A stretch of DNA of 64,000 nt from Chthoniobacter flavus Ellin428 (GTDB taxonomy: Bacteria; Verrucomicrobiota; Verrucomicrobiia; Chthoniobacterales; Chthoniobacteraceae): positions 1 through 64,000 of the forward strand of contig NZ_ABVL01000005.1 of NCBI RefSeq assembly GCF_000173075.1, written 5' to 3'. A model generated the notes under the pieces. It was not told the DNA's origin. It saw only the letters and a program-made list of their open reading frames with translations, and did no database searches. The number at the start of each line of letters is the position of its first letter. The first letter of the stretch is position 1. Both the position numbers and the translations under genes were made by a program. Positions 1-8,655 of the stretch are shown here, piece by piece.

Positions 1-124
1 TATCCGTATCGACGTCCAAACGCCGAGCCAAGATTTGCGTAATGCTTAGGGAGCACCGCCGCACTCCAAAACGCCAGCGTCATGGCACGCTCTAACGCCT
101 TCGTGAGCGCGGCCTGATGTCGTC

Positions 125-1105
125 ATGAGCGATCAAGCCCATCTCAACGAGTCGGTGCTCGCGCATGCGCGCCAGGAGTTCGCGCTCCTCCGCGCGACGA
201 TGACGGTGGATGAAGCGCTGGCGGCGATTCGCCTGCACGGCATCGGTGAGCGCATCGTCTATTTCTATGTGGCGGATCCGGAGGGACGGCTCGTGGGGGT
301 ATTGCCCACGCGGCGGCTGCTGAGCTCCCCGCCCGAGACCAAGCTCGAAGAGTTGATGATCCGGCGGGTCGTGGCCATCCCGACCACGGCGACGTTGCTG
401 GAGGCGTGCGAGTTGTTCGTGCTCTACAAATTTTTCGCCATTCCGGTCGTCGACACGGAGCGCAAGGTCGTGGGCGTCATCGACATCACCATTTTCACCG
501 AGGAGGTGATGGATCTCACCGAACCGGAAAAGGTGAACGACATGTTTGAGACGCTGGGCTTTCGCATCACCCAGATGCGAGGCGCCTCGGCGTTCCAGGC
601 GTTTCGAATCCGTTTCCCGTGGCTGCTGGCCACGATTGGCAGCGGCACCGCGGGGGCTTTGCTGGCCGGCCTTTTCGAGACTACCCTCGCTCACGCTATC
701 ATCCTTTCCTTCTTCCTCGCGCTGGTGCTGGCGCTCTCCGAGGCGGTGAGCATTCAGTCGATGTCGCTGACTCTGCAGGCGTTGCGCTCCACGCAGCCTA
801 CGTGGCGCTGGTTCTGGAAAAATGCGCGACGGGAGGTGCCGGAGGCGGTCTTGATCGGCTTGGGATGCGGATTGGTCGTTTTCCTCATCGTCTGGCTGTG
901 GCGCGGCGCGGCGCTGGCCGCGGGGGTGATTGGGACGACCATCATTGGCGGGACGATCATCGCCTGTCTTTCCGGCCTGGTGGTGCCCTCAGTGCTGCAT
1001 GCCTTGAAACTCGATCCCAAAATCGCGGCTGGCCCGATCACGCTCGCGGTGGCGGATGTGCTGACGCTTACGCTCTATTTCAGTCTGGCGACCTGGCTAT
1101 TGTAG
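125..1105 (+). CDS. mgtE: MgtE-family divalent cation transporter lacking the N-terminal domain
   Basis: Likely magnesium (or related divalent cation) channel/transporter of the inner membrane. A CBS-domain pair fills residues about 25-145, starting at MTVDEALAAI. Residues about 160-326 form the MgtE membrane domain with about five hydrophobic segments and keep the Asp of the last helix (AVADVLTLTLYFSLA). Typical MgtE proteins are about 450 residues with a helical N-domain before the CBS pair; this one is 326 residues and goes straight into CBS. An in-frame TGA sits about 20 bp upstream of the ATG, so the short form is not a missed start. The usual GGNxGxQS-type loop reads SEAVSIQS, so it belongs to a divergent subgroup. 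Family assignment is firm; ion specificity is inferred. Confidence 0.88.
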   Translation: MSDQAHLNESVLAHARQEFALLRATMTVDEALAAIRLHGIGERIVYFYVADPEGRLVGVLPTRRLLSSPPETKLEELMIRRVVAIPTTATLLEACELFVLYKFFAIPVVDTERKVVGVIDITIFTEEVMDLTEPEKVNDMFETLGFRITQMRGASAFQAFRIRFPWLLATIGSGTAGALLAGLFETTLAHAIILSFFLALVLALSEAVSIQSMSLTLQALRSTQPTWRWFWKNARREVPEAVLIGLGCGLVVFLIVWLWRGAALAAGVIGTTIIGGTIIACLSGLVVPSVLHALKLDPKIAAGPITLAVADVLTLTLYFSLATWLL

Positions 1106-1175
1106 CGAATCGCACTTGATTCCGTGTGACGCTCGCTTGCCTCGCGCCGCGCTTCGCGCTAGGCACTCATCCACC

Positions 1176-1832
1176 ATGCCCGCGCATTCCATCGTCATCG
1201 CCCCATCCATTCTTGCTTGTGATTTTGGCCGGTTGCACGAGGAGGTCCGCCGCGCGGAAGCGGCGGGCGCCGATTGGCTGCATCTCGACGTCATGGATGG
1301 GCATTTCGTGGACAACATTTCCTTCGGTCCCGCTTTCGTCGATTTCGTCGCCAAGGTGGCCACCGTGCCGCTCGATGTGCATCTCATGGTTGAGCGTCCC
1401 GATCATTATTTCCCGCGCTTCGTCAAAAGCGCTGCGAACATCACCGTGCACGTCGAGGCGCAACATGATGTGAGGAAGACGCTCGCCGGGATTCGTGAAA
1501 TGGGCCGGACTTGCGGCCTTTCGTTGCGGCCGGCTACGCCGTTCGAGGCGGTGGTGCCCTACCTCGACCAGATCGATTTGCTGCTGGTGATGACGGTCGT
1601 GCCCGGTTTCGGCGGACAGCCTTTCATGCCGGAGATGTTGACCAAGGTGCAGGACGCGCGCGACCGACGCGAGCGCCTCGGCATGAAATATCGCATTGAG
1701 GTCGACGGCGGGATCAATGAAAAGACCGCCGCCCAGACGCGCGAGGCCGGGGCGGATACGTTTGTCGCTGGCACCTCTGTCTTCGCGGCGCCGGATATGG
1801 CCGAAGCCATGCGCAAAGTGCGCGGGGTATAG
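1176..1832 (+). CDS. rpe: Ribulose-phosphate 3-epimerase
   Basis: Cytosolic enzyme interconverting ribulose 5-phosphate and xylulose 5-phosphate in the pentose phosphate pathway. The 218-residue TIM barrel carries the family signatures in order: SILACDFGRL, LHLDVMDGHFV with the metal-binding and catalytic Asp, DVHLMVERP, VMTVVPGFGGQPF and the phosphate-binding EVDGGIN. I chose the ATG before PAHSIVIAPS because family members begin here; an upstream TTG would add 20 residues with no family similarity. The gene ends just before a word-palindrome that separates it from convergent folC. Confidence 0.95.
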   Translation: MPAHSIVIAPSILACDFGRLHEEVRRAEAAGADWLHLDVMDGHFVDNISFGPAFVDFVAKVATVPLDVHLMVERPDHYFPRFVKSAANITVHVEAQHDVRKTLAGIREMGRTCGLSLRPATPFEAVVPYLDQIDLLLVMTVVPGFGGQPFMPEMLTKVQDARDRRERLGMKYRIEVDGGINEKTAAQTREAGADTFVAGTSVFAAPDMAEAMRKVRGV

Positions 1833-1845
1833 GTCTGCCGCCCGG

Positions 1846-1916
1846 ATATAGGAGGAATGAGAGGAATAGGAGAAATAGGACTCCCATAATTCCTATCCTT
1901 CCTATTCCTCCTGTCT
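1846..1916. repeat. Word-palindrome between rpe and folC (ATAGGAG words)
   Basis: The left arm is several copies of GGAGGAAT, GGAATAGGAG and AATAGGA-like words. After a short spacer the right arm is the reverse-complement array (TCCTATCC, TTCCTATTCCTCC). It lies between two convergent genes, where it could act as a bidirectional terminator. The same words recur at 4757-4827. Confidence 0.8.
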
Positions 1917-1937
1917 GTTTGCCAGACGCTGCAGCCC

Positions 1938-3164
1938 TTACTGCGAACTCTGCTCCGGCGCGGGCTGGGCTTCGAGGAAAGCGAGCGCTTCGCCGGCGAG
2001 GAAGAGCGAACCGGTGATCAACGTCTTCCGTTCCATGCTTTGGGCAATGCGAATGGCGGCCGGCAGGTCGCGCACGACGATGCATTCCAATCGAGGCGCG
2101 ATCTTGCCGATGGCCCGGGCGACTTCCATCGAAGTAGCGGAGCGCGGGTTGTTTACCGGCACAGTCAGAATCCGCCCGGCGATGGGCAGCAGCGCTTCGC
2201 AAATGCCGTTCACATCCTTGTCGCGCAGCACGCCGAGGATGAGCGAGGCGCGTTTGTCGCCGAAGACTTCCCGCCAGGTCGTGGCGAGGCGTCGTGCGGC
2301 GGCGGGATTGTGCGCGCCGTCGATGATGAACCGCGACTGCACGTGCTGGAAACGACCCGGCCATGAGACCTCGCGCAAGCCGCGCACGATGGCTTCCTCG
2401 GACACAGGCAGACCAGCCAGCGAAAGCGCCCTGACTGCCAGCGCTGCATTCCACATTTGGTGACTACCGGCCAGTGCGACCTCGTAACCGGCGAGTGGGG
2501 TGGGGATGTATTCGAGGGCGACCTGCTTCTCCGTCGCGACTTCGGCAAAAACGGCCCCCACTTCGTCGGCTTGCGGCGCAGAGACTGCGGGCACGCCTTG
2601 CTTGAGGATGCCGGCTTTTTCCCGGGCGATCGCGCCGAGCGACTCGCCCAGCCATTGCTGATGATCGAGATCGATTGGCGTGAGCACGCAGGCCACGGGC
2701 GAAACGACGTTGGTCGCATCCAGGCGTCCGCCCATGCCGGTCTCCAGCACGACGATCTCGGCGCCCTTCGCTTGAAACCAAGCCAGCGCCAGCGCGGTGG
2801 TAATTTCGAAAAACGTCGGCTCGTGATCCCAATTTTCCGCCAGCGTGCGGATCTTCGTCAGCCCTTCGGCGACCTCCGCTTCGCTGATCATTTCGCCATC
2901 CAGCCGGATGCGTTCGCGAAAGGTGATGAGGTGTGGCGAAGTGAATAGCCCCGTGCGCAAGCCCGCCGCGCGGCAGCAGGCATCCAGCATGGCGCAGACC
3001 GAGCCTTTGCCGTTGGTACCCGCGATGTGCAGGAATTTCGGTGCGCGCGGGCCCGCAACGTCGATCTTCAGCGTCTCGACGAGCCGCTGAATATTTTCCA
3101 GTCCCAGTTTGATGCCATGAAGCTGGCTGGCGTAGAGCCAGTCCACGGCTTCGCCGTAATTCAC
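1938..3164 (-). CDS. folC: Bifunctional folylpolyglutamate / dihydrofolate synthase
   Basis: Adds glutamate to folates (and usually dihydropteroate) using ATP, in the cytosol. The 408-residue protein has the Mur-ligase-like P-loop FLHIAGTNGKGSVCAM at about residues 45-60, the folate-binding region LFTSPHLITFRERIR, and a C-terminal Mur-ligase-like domain around FIIDGAHNPAA. Length is normal for the family. Its start overlaps the accD stop by 4 bp (ATGA), so translation is probably coupled; folC-accD adjacency is common in bacteria. Confidence 0.95.
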   Translation of the reverse strand: MNYGEAVDWLYASQLHGIKLGLENIQRLVETLKIDVAGPRAPKFLHIAGTNGKGSVCAMLDACCRAAGLRTGLFTSPHLITFRERIRLDGEMISEAEVAEGLTKIRTLAENWDHEPTFFEITTALALAWFQAKGAEIVVLETGMGGRLDATNVVSPVACVLTPIDLDHQQWLGESLGAIAREKAGILKQGVPAVSAPQADEVGAVFAEVATEKQVALEYIPTPLAGYEVALAGSHQMWNAALAVRALSLAGLPVSEEAIVRGLREVSWPGRFQHVQSRFIIDGAHNPAAARRLATTWREVFGDKRASLILGVLRDKDVNGICEALLPIAGRILTVPVNNPRSATSMEVARAIGKIAPRLECIVVRDLPAAIRIAQSMERKTLITGSLFLAGEALAFLEAQPAPEQSSQ

Positions 3165-4000
3165 TTCGTGGGAGTCAGGTAGCCGAGCAGATTGCTCAGC
3201 GTGTCGCGGAGCTTTTTCCGGTGCACGATCATGTCCACCAGACCGTGATCCTCGAGGAATTCCGCGGTCTGGAAATTCGGCGGCAGATCCTGGTGGGTCG
3301 TCTCGCGGATGACGCGCGGACCGGCGAAGCCGATCATCGCCTTCGGTTCGGCGACGATCACATCGCCCACCGTGGCAAAACTCGCGCTGACACCGCCCGT
3401 GGTGGGATGAGTGAGCACCGAAATGTAGGGCAGCCCGGCCTGGCCGTGCAGAGCGAGCGCGCCGCAGGTCTTGGCCATCTGCAAAAGACTGAGCACGCCT
3501 TCATACATCCGCGCGCCGCCGGATGCGGAGACGATGATCACCGGCAGGCGCTCCTTGGTGGCGCGTTCCACACAGCGGGTGAGCTTTTCGCCGACGACCG
3601 AACCCATGGTGGCGGCGATGAAGTTGAAATCCATCACCGAGATCGAGAGACGCTGACCATCCATCTGGCCGAGGCCGCTGATCACCGCGTCCTTGAGGCC
3701 GGTCTTCTTCTGATAGCTCTTGAGTCGCTCGGTGTAGCTGGCCATGCCGGTGAACTTCAGCGTGTCCACCGAGGTCATGCCGGCGTCGTGTTCTTCGAAG
3801 GTGTTGGGATCGAGCAGCATCTCCAGGCGCTCCCGGGCGCTCTGGGTGAAATGGTGGTCACACTTCGGGCAGACCCGAAAATTTTGCACGAGCTCCAGGT
3901 TATGGATCATCTCGTTGCAGCTCGGGCACTTTTGCCAGAGGCCTTCGGGGAAGTCGCGTTTCTTGTCGGAGTTAAATGGTGGTTTCTTGAAAATACCCAT
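3161..4000 (-). CDS. accD: Acetyl-CoA carboxylase carboxyltransferase subunit beta
   Basis: Beta subunit of the carboxyltransferase that moves CO2 from biotin to acetyl-CoA in the first step of fatty-acid synthesis. The 279-residue protein has the N-terminal zinc ribbon (CPSC at residue 25, CPKC at residue 44) and a crotonase-like carboxyltransferase domain with SASGGARMYEG and LTHPTTGGVSASFA motifs. Size is normal. The partner subunit accA is not in the window. It lies 22 bp downstream of comF and overlaps folC by 4 bp. Confidence 0.96.
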   Translation of the reverse strand: MGIFKKPPFNSDKKRDFPEGLWQKCPSCNEMIHNLELVQNFRVCPKCDHHFTQSARERLEMLLDPNTFEEHDAGMTSVDTLKFTGMASYTERLKSYQKKTGLKDAVISGLGQMDGQRLSISVMDFNFIAATMGSVVGEKLTRCVERATKERLPVIIVSASGGARMYEGVLSLLQMAKTCGALALHGQAGLPYISVLTHPTTGGVSASFATVGDVIVAEPKAMIGFAGPRVIRETTHQDLPPNFQTAEFLEDHGLVDMIVHRKKLRDTLSNLLGYLTPTK

Positions 4001-4022
4001 AGGTCGGGAATGATGAAATGGC

Positions 4023-4754
4023 TCAGCCGCGGGCCACGGTGACGACCCGCACGGAGGCGGCGCCAGCCTGACGAAGGACGCGCGCGCATTCAGCCACGGT
4101 GGAACCCGTGGTGAAAACGTCGTCCACTAGAATGAGATGGCGGCTTTGCACACGGGAAGCATGTCGCACGCGGAAGGCATTACGCAAGTTTTCCATCCGC
4201 TGCTCCCGGTCGAGCCGGGTTTGGGTAGTGGTGTAGCGGATGCGCTTAAGGGCGGCCAAAACGGGTTTCCCAGCGCGTTTGGCCAGTAATTTGGCGAGGA
4301 CTTCGGCCTGGTTGAAATCGCGTTCCCGATAGCGAGTGCTGTGCAGGGGGACGGGGACGAGGAAATCGAAAGGCTGGTCGGTGATGCGCCGGTCCTCGAG
4401 CGCTTCGGCCAGCCAATTGGCGAGCGGTTGGCGGAGGTAAAAGTGCCGCTCGTATTTGAAACGGTGGATGAACTCGCGCACGACGCCCCGGCTGCGATAG
4501 GGCGCGATTGCGCAATCGAAGTGCAGCTTCCGGCCTTCGCACTGGAAGCAGACAAAGACATCGTCGATCGCGCCGTCGAAGGGTTGGGAACACTGCGAAC
4601 AAAAGGGGGCCTTGATCTTCGGCGCCTGCGCCGCGCATTTCGTGCAGAGGTGAATGCCGGAAGGCGTATCCGCCAGGCAGTTCGCGCAATGCGGCGGGTA
4701 GAGAGCATCCAGGAAGGCCTGCCCGGTCAACCGCAGCACGTCGGCGATTTTCAT
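4023..4754 (-). CDS. comF: ComF-family amidophosphoribosyltransferase-like protein
   Basis: The 243-residue protein begins with a cysteine-rich zinc-finger region (HCANC, LCTKC, FCSQC, FQCEGR) and ends in a PRTase fold with the PRPP-binding motif LILVDDVFTTGSTVAE. In competent bacteria ComF proteins take part in DNA uptake; elsewhere the role is unclear. I start at MKIADVLRL because upstream in-frame sequence runs through the 4757-4827 palindrome and lacks family character. No Shine-Dalgarno is visible; the bases before the ATG are pyrimidine-rich on this strand. It probably shares an operon with accD and folC. Confidence 0.88.
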   Translation of the reverse strand: MKIADVLRLTGQAFLDALYPPHCANCLADTPSGIHLCTKCAAQAPKIKAPFCSQCSQPFDGAIDDVFVCFQCEGRKLHFDCAIAPYRSRGVVREFIHRFKYERHFYLRQPLANWLAEALEDRRITDQPFDFLVPVPLHSTRYRERDFNQAEVLAKLLAKRAGKPVLAALKRIRYTTTQTRLDREQRMENLRNAFRVRHASRVQSRHLILVDDVFTTGSTVAECARVLRQAGAASVRVVTVARG

Positions 4755-4756
4755 CG

Positions 4757-4827
4757 GGAAAGGAGGATAGGAGATATAGGAGGAATGGGAAGTATAGGCT
4801 CCTATCTGTCCTATTCCTTCTATTCTG
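4757..4827. repeat. Word-palindrome upstream of comF (same words as 1846-1916)
   Basis: The left arm is AGGAGGATAGGAGATATAGG plus GGAATGGGAAGTATAGG. The right arm is CTCCTATCTGTCCTATTCC plus TTCTATTC. It shares the GGAGGAAT and ATAGGAG words with the element after rpe, but lies between two same-strand genes and overlaps the last codons of the CPBP frame. Confidence 0.78.
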
Positions 4828-5715
4828 CGCCCGGCCGCCGGCGATTTTCGCGGCGGGTACAGAGCACCACCACCACCCACGCCAAAAACAAGATTCCCAC
4901 CGGCACCAGCCCGATCTGCAGTTCCCGGCCGATCCACGGCAGATGGGTCTCACGGCGTTTCGAGAGCACCGCGAAGCTCATCTTCACAAAGACAATGCCG
5001 GCGTGCAGGCCGATCCCCATCCAGAGCGAGCGGGTGCGCAACCGGGCATCGCCGCAGAGCCAGCCGAGCATGAACAGGGTGGTGAAACTGGCGAGCAACG
5101 TCTGCGGCTCGGCGAACTGATGAAACGCGTGCGGGATCAACGTGAAGCCGGAGAGCCAGTTGATGGGATGTGGGTCGAAGCTCTCATCGGGCTTGAGGAA
5201 ATGGACGATGGCGAAGAGCGTCGAGACCTCAGAAGAGCGCGGCATAAGGCGACAGAGATCGCCGCACGAGGCCGAGGATGCCGCCGCGAAAGAGCGCCTC
5301 TTCCAGGACGGCCACCGTGGCTGCGGAGAGGGCGATCATCGGCAGCTTCTGCCAGGGGTGATCCGGCCGGAAGCGATAAACTCTAAACTGAATGTAGGCG
5401 GTGGCCATGGCCCTCTACGGCGAGTGCGGCGATAACGAAACCGATGACCAGATGCCGGCCCCAACGGGCGTCCGGCTCCAATCCGAGGTCGCGCCAGCCT
5501 TTCACCTGCAGCGATTTTACCGTGGGCCAGAGAAGAGCCAGCGCGGCGATCATGCAGGCACGATCAAAGTATTTCTGAAACTTGAACGCGGCCAGCGAGG
5601 TGAGAACGCCGTGGCCAATCAGCCATTGCGCACCCCAATAAAGCGGCGGTGCCAACAGCGCACCCAGCACGATGACGGCGACCAAATAGGCAAAAATCTT
5701 GGCGATATCTTTCAA
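4820..5715 (-). pseudogene. CPBP-family intramembrane metalloprotease, two frameshifts
   Basis: Three consecutive minus-strand frames add up to one protein of about 297 residues. The N-terminal part (TTG start, two hydrophobic segments) runs to about 5405. The middle part contains the catalytic EEALFRG motif around 5275-5300 and ends in a TGA at 5229. The C-terminal part carries FAIVHFLKP (second motif His) and GIGLHAGIVFVK (third motif His). Each junction would be repaired by deleting one base: near the GGG at about 5405 and within the stretch at about 5229-5236. All catalytic residues survive, so this is either a very recent pseudogene or a sequencing artefact. CPBP proteases cleave prenylated or other membrane substrates. 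Confidence 0.8.
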
Positions 5716-5830
5716 GAGCGAGGCATTCTCGCCAAATCCATCGTCCGCTCCACAACAATTCCTGTACGAGGTCGCGTTACGAATCGGCGAAGGTTGTAAC
5801 CTTCATCCTGCCGATTCGCTCTACGAAGAT

Positions 5831-7276
5831 GTGAGAATCATCGCCCTCCTCGTCGTTCTGCTAGCTTCGGCTGGCTCACTCCCTCCGGTGCGCGCTGCGG
5901 ACGCTCCCGGCGAAACCCAATACCTGAACTTTCAAGTCATGACCGGCCTTTATGGCTATGCGGGGCCGGCACCGCTGCCGGGACATTTTGCGCTGAGCAA
6001 GGGGCAGTTGAATGAGTTCGTTCACTCGGTGATTCAGGCTGTCGCCATGACCGGCGACGCTCGGAACAAGTTGGGCTTCACCGTCGGCCCGCTCTGCTTC
6101 GATATGTCCGACGACGAAACGCGCCAATTCATCCACGATGCGTTTACCGTCGCCCGAGAGAACGACGTGGCCGTGGCCTTTCACATCGACGATTCGATGT
6201 GCTGGTCGCAGCGCAAGGACCTGATCTCCAATCCGGACAACATCGAGACCGCGGACTGGAAGCAAATCCCCAACACCGGCCGCCGCGCCGATTGGGGACC
6301 AAAGCCCACCCAGTTTCCGCCTCAAATGTGTTTCAATAGTCCCGCCATTGAGGCGGCCGTGAAAGCGAGAGCGACCCTCATCGGAGCGGAGGTGAAAAAG
6401 GAAACCGATGCGCTCAAGGCCTCGGGCAAAGAGCATCTCTTTGCCGGGATCATCGCCGGTTGGGAAACAATGATCGGCCGCGATTTCGACACTGACCGCC
6501 CCTTGGGCTACCGAGCGCTCAGTCATCGGGGGTTCAGTGAGAGCAAACCGCCAGCCGATCCGGACCATGAACGGGTGCAGGTCGTGAAAGAGTTCATCGA
6601 GCTCTGGGCCAAGTCCCTCCACGTGGGAGGAATTCCCGCGGAGAAAATTTTCTGCCACATCGCGTTTACATCTCAAGGATTGGATCACCAGGAGAAGACC
6701 CAGAACACGTCGCATTTCTCTCCCCCGGAAGTGGCCTTCAGTGCTTCCTATCGTCCGGGATTTTCCACCTATCCGGAGGCGGGAACGATCAAGCGAATCC
6801 ACGCCGTTCTCACCCAGCACGATTCACCCCGCTGGATTTCAGCGGAGGGCGTCAATGTGAGCCCGACCGGTATGTCCAGCGGAGCCAATATGGAGACCTA
6901 CCTCGGTCAGATGTTCAACCACGGGGCGGTGCTGGTGAATGTATTTTCCTGGGGCATCGGTGGCGAGGCCATGCGCAACAATTTCTTCCGTCGTGCGACG
7001 GAAGGTCCGGAGGCTCTGGCCGCCTATGGCAAATTCTTGCAGCACGAGCCTCTAGTCGAAACTGCGGCTACCGGATTTTCGCCGGAAGCGTTCCAGGACA
7101 AAATGCACCGCGTGCAAAAGGATCTTCCAGCCTGGGTGCAAAAGACCGGGCAACAAGCGCTGGTGATGCCCCAGGTCGCAAAGATCCAGGCCTTGATCAA
7201 AGACAGAAAATTTGAAGAAGCGGACAAGGTGGTGGATAATCTGCTTTCGCTGATTTCCTCCCCGGAAAAGAAGTGA
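5831..7276 (+). CDS. Secreted protein of unknown function, possibly a TIM-barrel glycosidase-like protein
   Basis: I do not recognise a characterised family. A GTG start gives a clear signal peptide (hydrophobic RIIALLVVLLASAGSL, cleavage near VRAADA), leaving about 460 mature residues. The frame is open upstream for 44 more codons without signal-like features. Segments such as VAVAFHIDDSMCW, IIAGWETMIGRDFD, CHIAFTSQG and WISAEGVNVSP are spaced like barrel strands ending in acidic or aromatic residues, suggestive of a carbohydrate-active barrel. The last 60 residues are helical and charged. It is divergent from the broken CPBP gene. Confidence 0.72.
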   Translation: MRIIALLVVLLASAGSLPPVRAADAPGETQYLNFQVMTGLYGYAGPAPLPGHFALSKGQLNEFVHSVIQAVAMTGDARNKLGFTVGPLCFDMSDDETRQFIHDAFTVARENDVAVAFHIDDSMCWSQRKDLISNPDNIETADWKQIPNTGRRADWGPKPTQFPPQMCFNSPAIEAAVKARATLIGAEVKKETDALKASGKEHLFAGIIAGWETMIGRDFDTDRPLGYRALSHRGFSESKPPADPDHERVQVVKEFIELWAKSLHVGGIPAEKIFCHIAFTSQGLDHQEKTQNTSHFSPPEVAFSASYRPGFSTYPEAGTIKRIHAVLTQHDSPRWISAEGVNVSPTGMSSGANMETYLGQMFNHGAVLVNVFSWGIGGEAMRNNFFRRATEGPEALAAYGKFLQHEPLVETAATGFSPEAFQDKMHRVQKDLPAWVQKTGQQALVMPQVAKIQALIKDRKFEEADKVVDNLLSLISSPEKK

Positions 7277-7409
7277 TTGGCGCCCCCTGCGCTTCTCGTG
7301 TTTTGCAGGGTCGGTGTCGCCTTTTCAAGATGTACGCCCTCGATATCCCCTTGCACCGTTGCCCTCACAATCGAATTCCCAGACGAAGCCTCACGACGGA
7401 ACCGCGGTC

Positions 7410-8213
7410 GTGAAGCGACGCCTGGCCGTGATCGACCTGGACGGCACGCTGCTCGGCCCGGACAAGCAAATCAGCGCGGAGAACCTGCGCGCCGTGGAGC
7501 GATTGCGGGAGGCCGGCTTTGAAACGGTGATCGCTTCGGGACGCCACCACCGAAGCATCATGCGCTTCGAACAGGAGATCGGCCCCATGGGGTGGGTGAT
7601 TTCCTCGGCCGGTGCAGTGGTCCGCCACGCGGTGACGAATGAATTGCTGCATGAGCTGACGATTCCGGAAGCCGAGGCCCTGGCCGTGCACGCGGCGGCC
7701 CGTCGGGCGGGGTTGGTCACGCTCGCTTACCATCGCGATGGCGTCTTCATGGAGGCCACCGAAAACGAAGCCGTCTATGCTTATGCACGGCGCGCCGGAT
7801 GGAAGCCGAAGCGCGCGGATCTGGCGCACATGGCGGCCTCCGGGATCCAAAAGCTTCTGATTTCCGAATCGCCCGAAATTCTGGCGGAAGCGGGGTTGGT
7901 GCTGGAGCGGGCCTTCACCGATCGCCTCTACGTCGTCTGGACGGAAAAGGACATCGTGGAGTTTCTGTCGCCGCAGGCCAACAAGGCGGTGGGAACGGAA
8001 GCGCTCGCTCGCAAGCTCGGTATCGAGCAACAGGACGTCTGGAGCTTTGGCGACAGCAACAACGATGTGGAGATGCTCGCCTGGGCCGGATTTTCCGTGG
8101 CCATGGGGCACGGCCAGCCTCGCGCGCTGCAGGCGGCCAGGGCCGTCACGCCGCCCGGGCCACCGGAAACGGCCTTTGCCCGCGGCGTCGATCTCGCGTT
8201 TTCCGCGGCCTAA
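7410..8213 (+). CDS. HAD-superfamily Cof-type phosphatase
   Basis: Probable cytosolic phosphatase of sugar phosphates, nucleotides or flavin precursors. The nucleophile motif AVIDLDGTLL lies at the N-terminus, IASGR is motif II, and VWSFGDSNNDVEMLAWAG is motif IV with the metal-binding Asp pair. The cap domain between motifs is of the Cof (type IIB) kind. The GTG start gives 267 residues, the usual length; an upstream GTG at 7314 would add 32 residues of non-family sequence. Substrate cannot be told from sequence. Confidence 0.88.
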   Translation: MKRRLAVIDLDGTLLGPDKQISAENLRAVERLREAGFETVIASGRHHRSIMRFEQEIGPMGWVISSAGAVVRHAVTNELLHELTIPEAEALAVHAAARRAGLVTLAYHRDGVFMEATENEAVYAYARRAGWKPKRADLAHMAASGIQKLLISESPEILAEAGLVLERAFTDRLYVVWTEKDIVEFLSPQANKAVGTEALARKLGIEQQDVWSFGDSNNDVEMLAWAGFSVAMGHGQPRALQAARAVTPPGPPETAFARGVDLAFSAA

Positions 8214-8314
8214 GAAATTCGTCCTGAAACGACGCTTCGGATTGGCGGTCGCGCGCTCCGCCGGTAATGATTGGGAAGCGATCTCACCTCCATTTCATTT
8301 TCAGCCAATTTCTC

Positions 8315-8617
8315 ATGCGCAACGTTCACGTTTGGAAAACCACCACCGAGGAAGGGGAGAAGCGCGAAGTTCGCGCGGAGAAGTTTGGCAAGAAGTGGCG
8401 GCTGCAGGCGAAGCTGAAGCACGAAGAAAATTGGACCTACTACGACGACCCGCTGGTGGAGGACTTGATCGAGCTGCGCGAAGTGCTCTGGCGCAAGTAT
8501 CAGCGGAAGCATCTTTCGTATGAGGATGTCGCCGCGGTGGAGAAGATGATCACCGATCGCGGCGGCACTTGGGAGACGCCGGACGAAGATGCGGAAGATA
8601 CTGCGGCCAATGAATAG
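8315..8617 (+). CDS. Small conserved-looking hypothetical protein
   Basis: A 100-residue soluble, highly charged protein with no signal peptide or membrane segment. The N-terminal half (RNVHVWKTTTEEGEKREVRA) looks like beta strands; the rest is helical (EDLIELREVLWRKYQRKHL) with an acidic tail. I do not recognise a family. The ATG before RNVHVW is chosen over an upstream in-frame ATG because the intervening residues look non-coding. It sits between the HAD phosphatase and bioA on the same strand. Confidence 0.7.
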   Translation: MRNVHVWKTTTEEGEKREVRAEKFGKKWRLQAKLKHEENWTYYDDPLVEDLIELREVLWRKYQRKHLSYEDVAAVEKMITDRGGTWETPDEDAEDTAANE

Positions 8618-8655
8618 CCGGCATTTTCCGTTGCGGCGGACCATCTAACCTGGCC

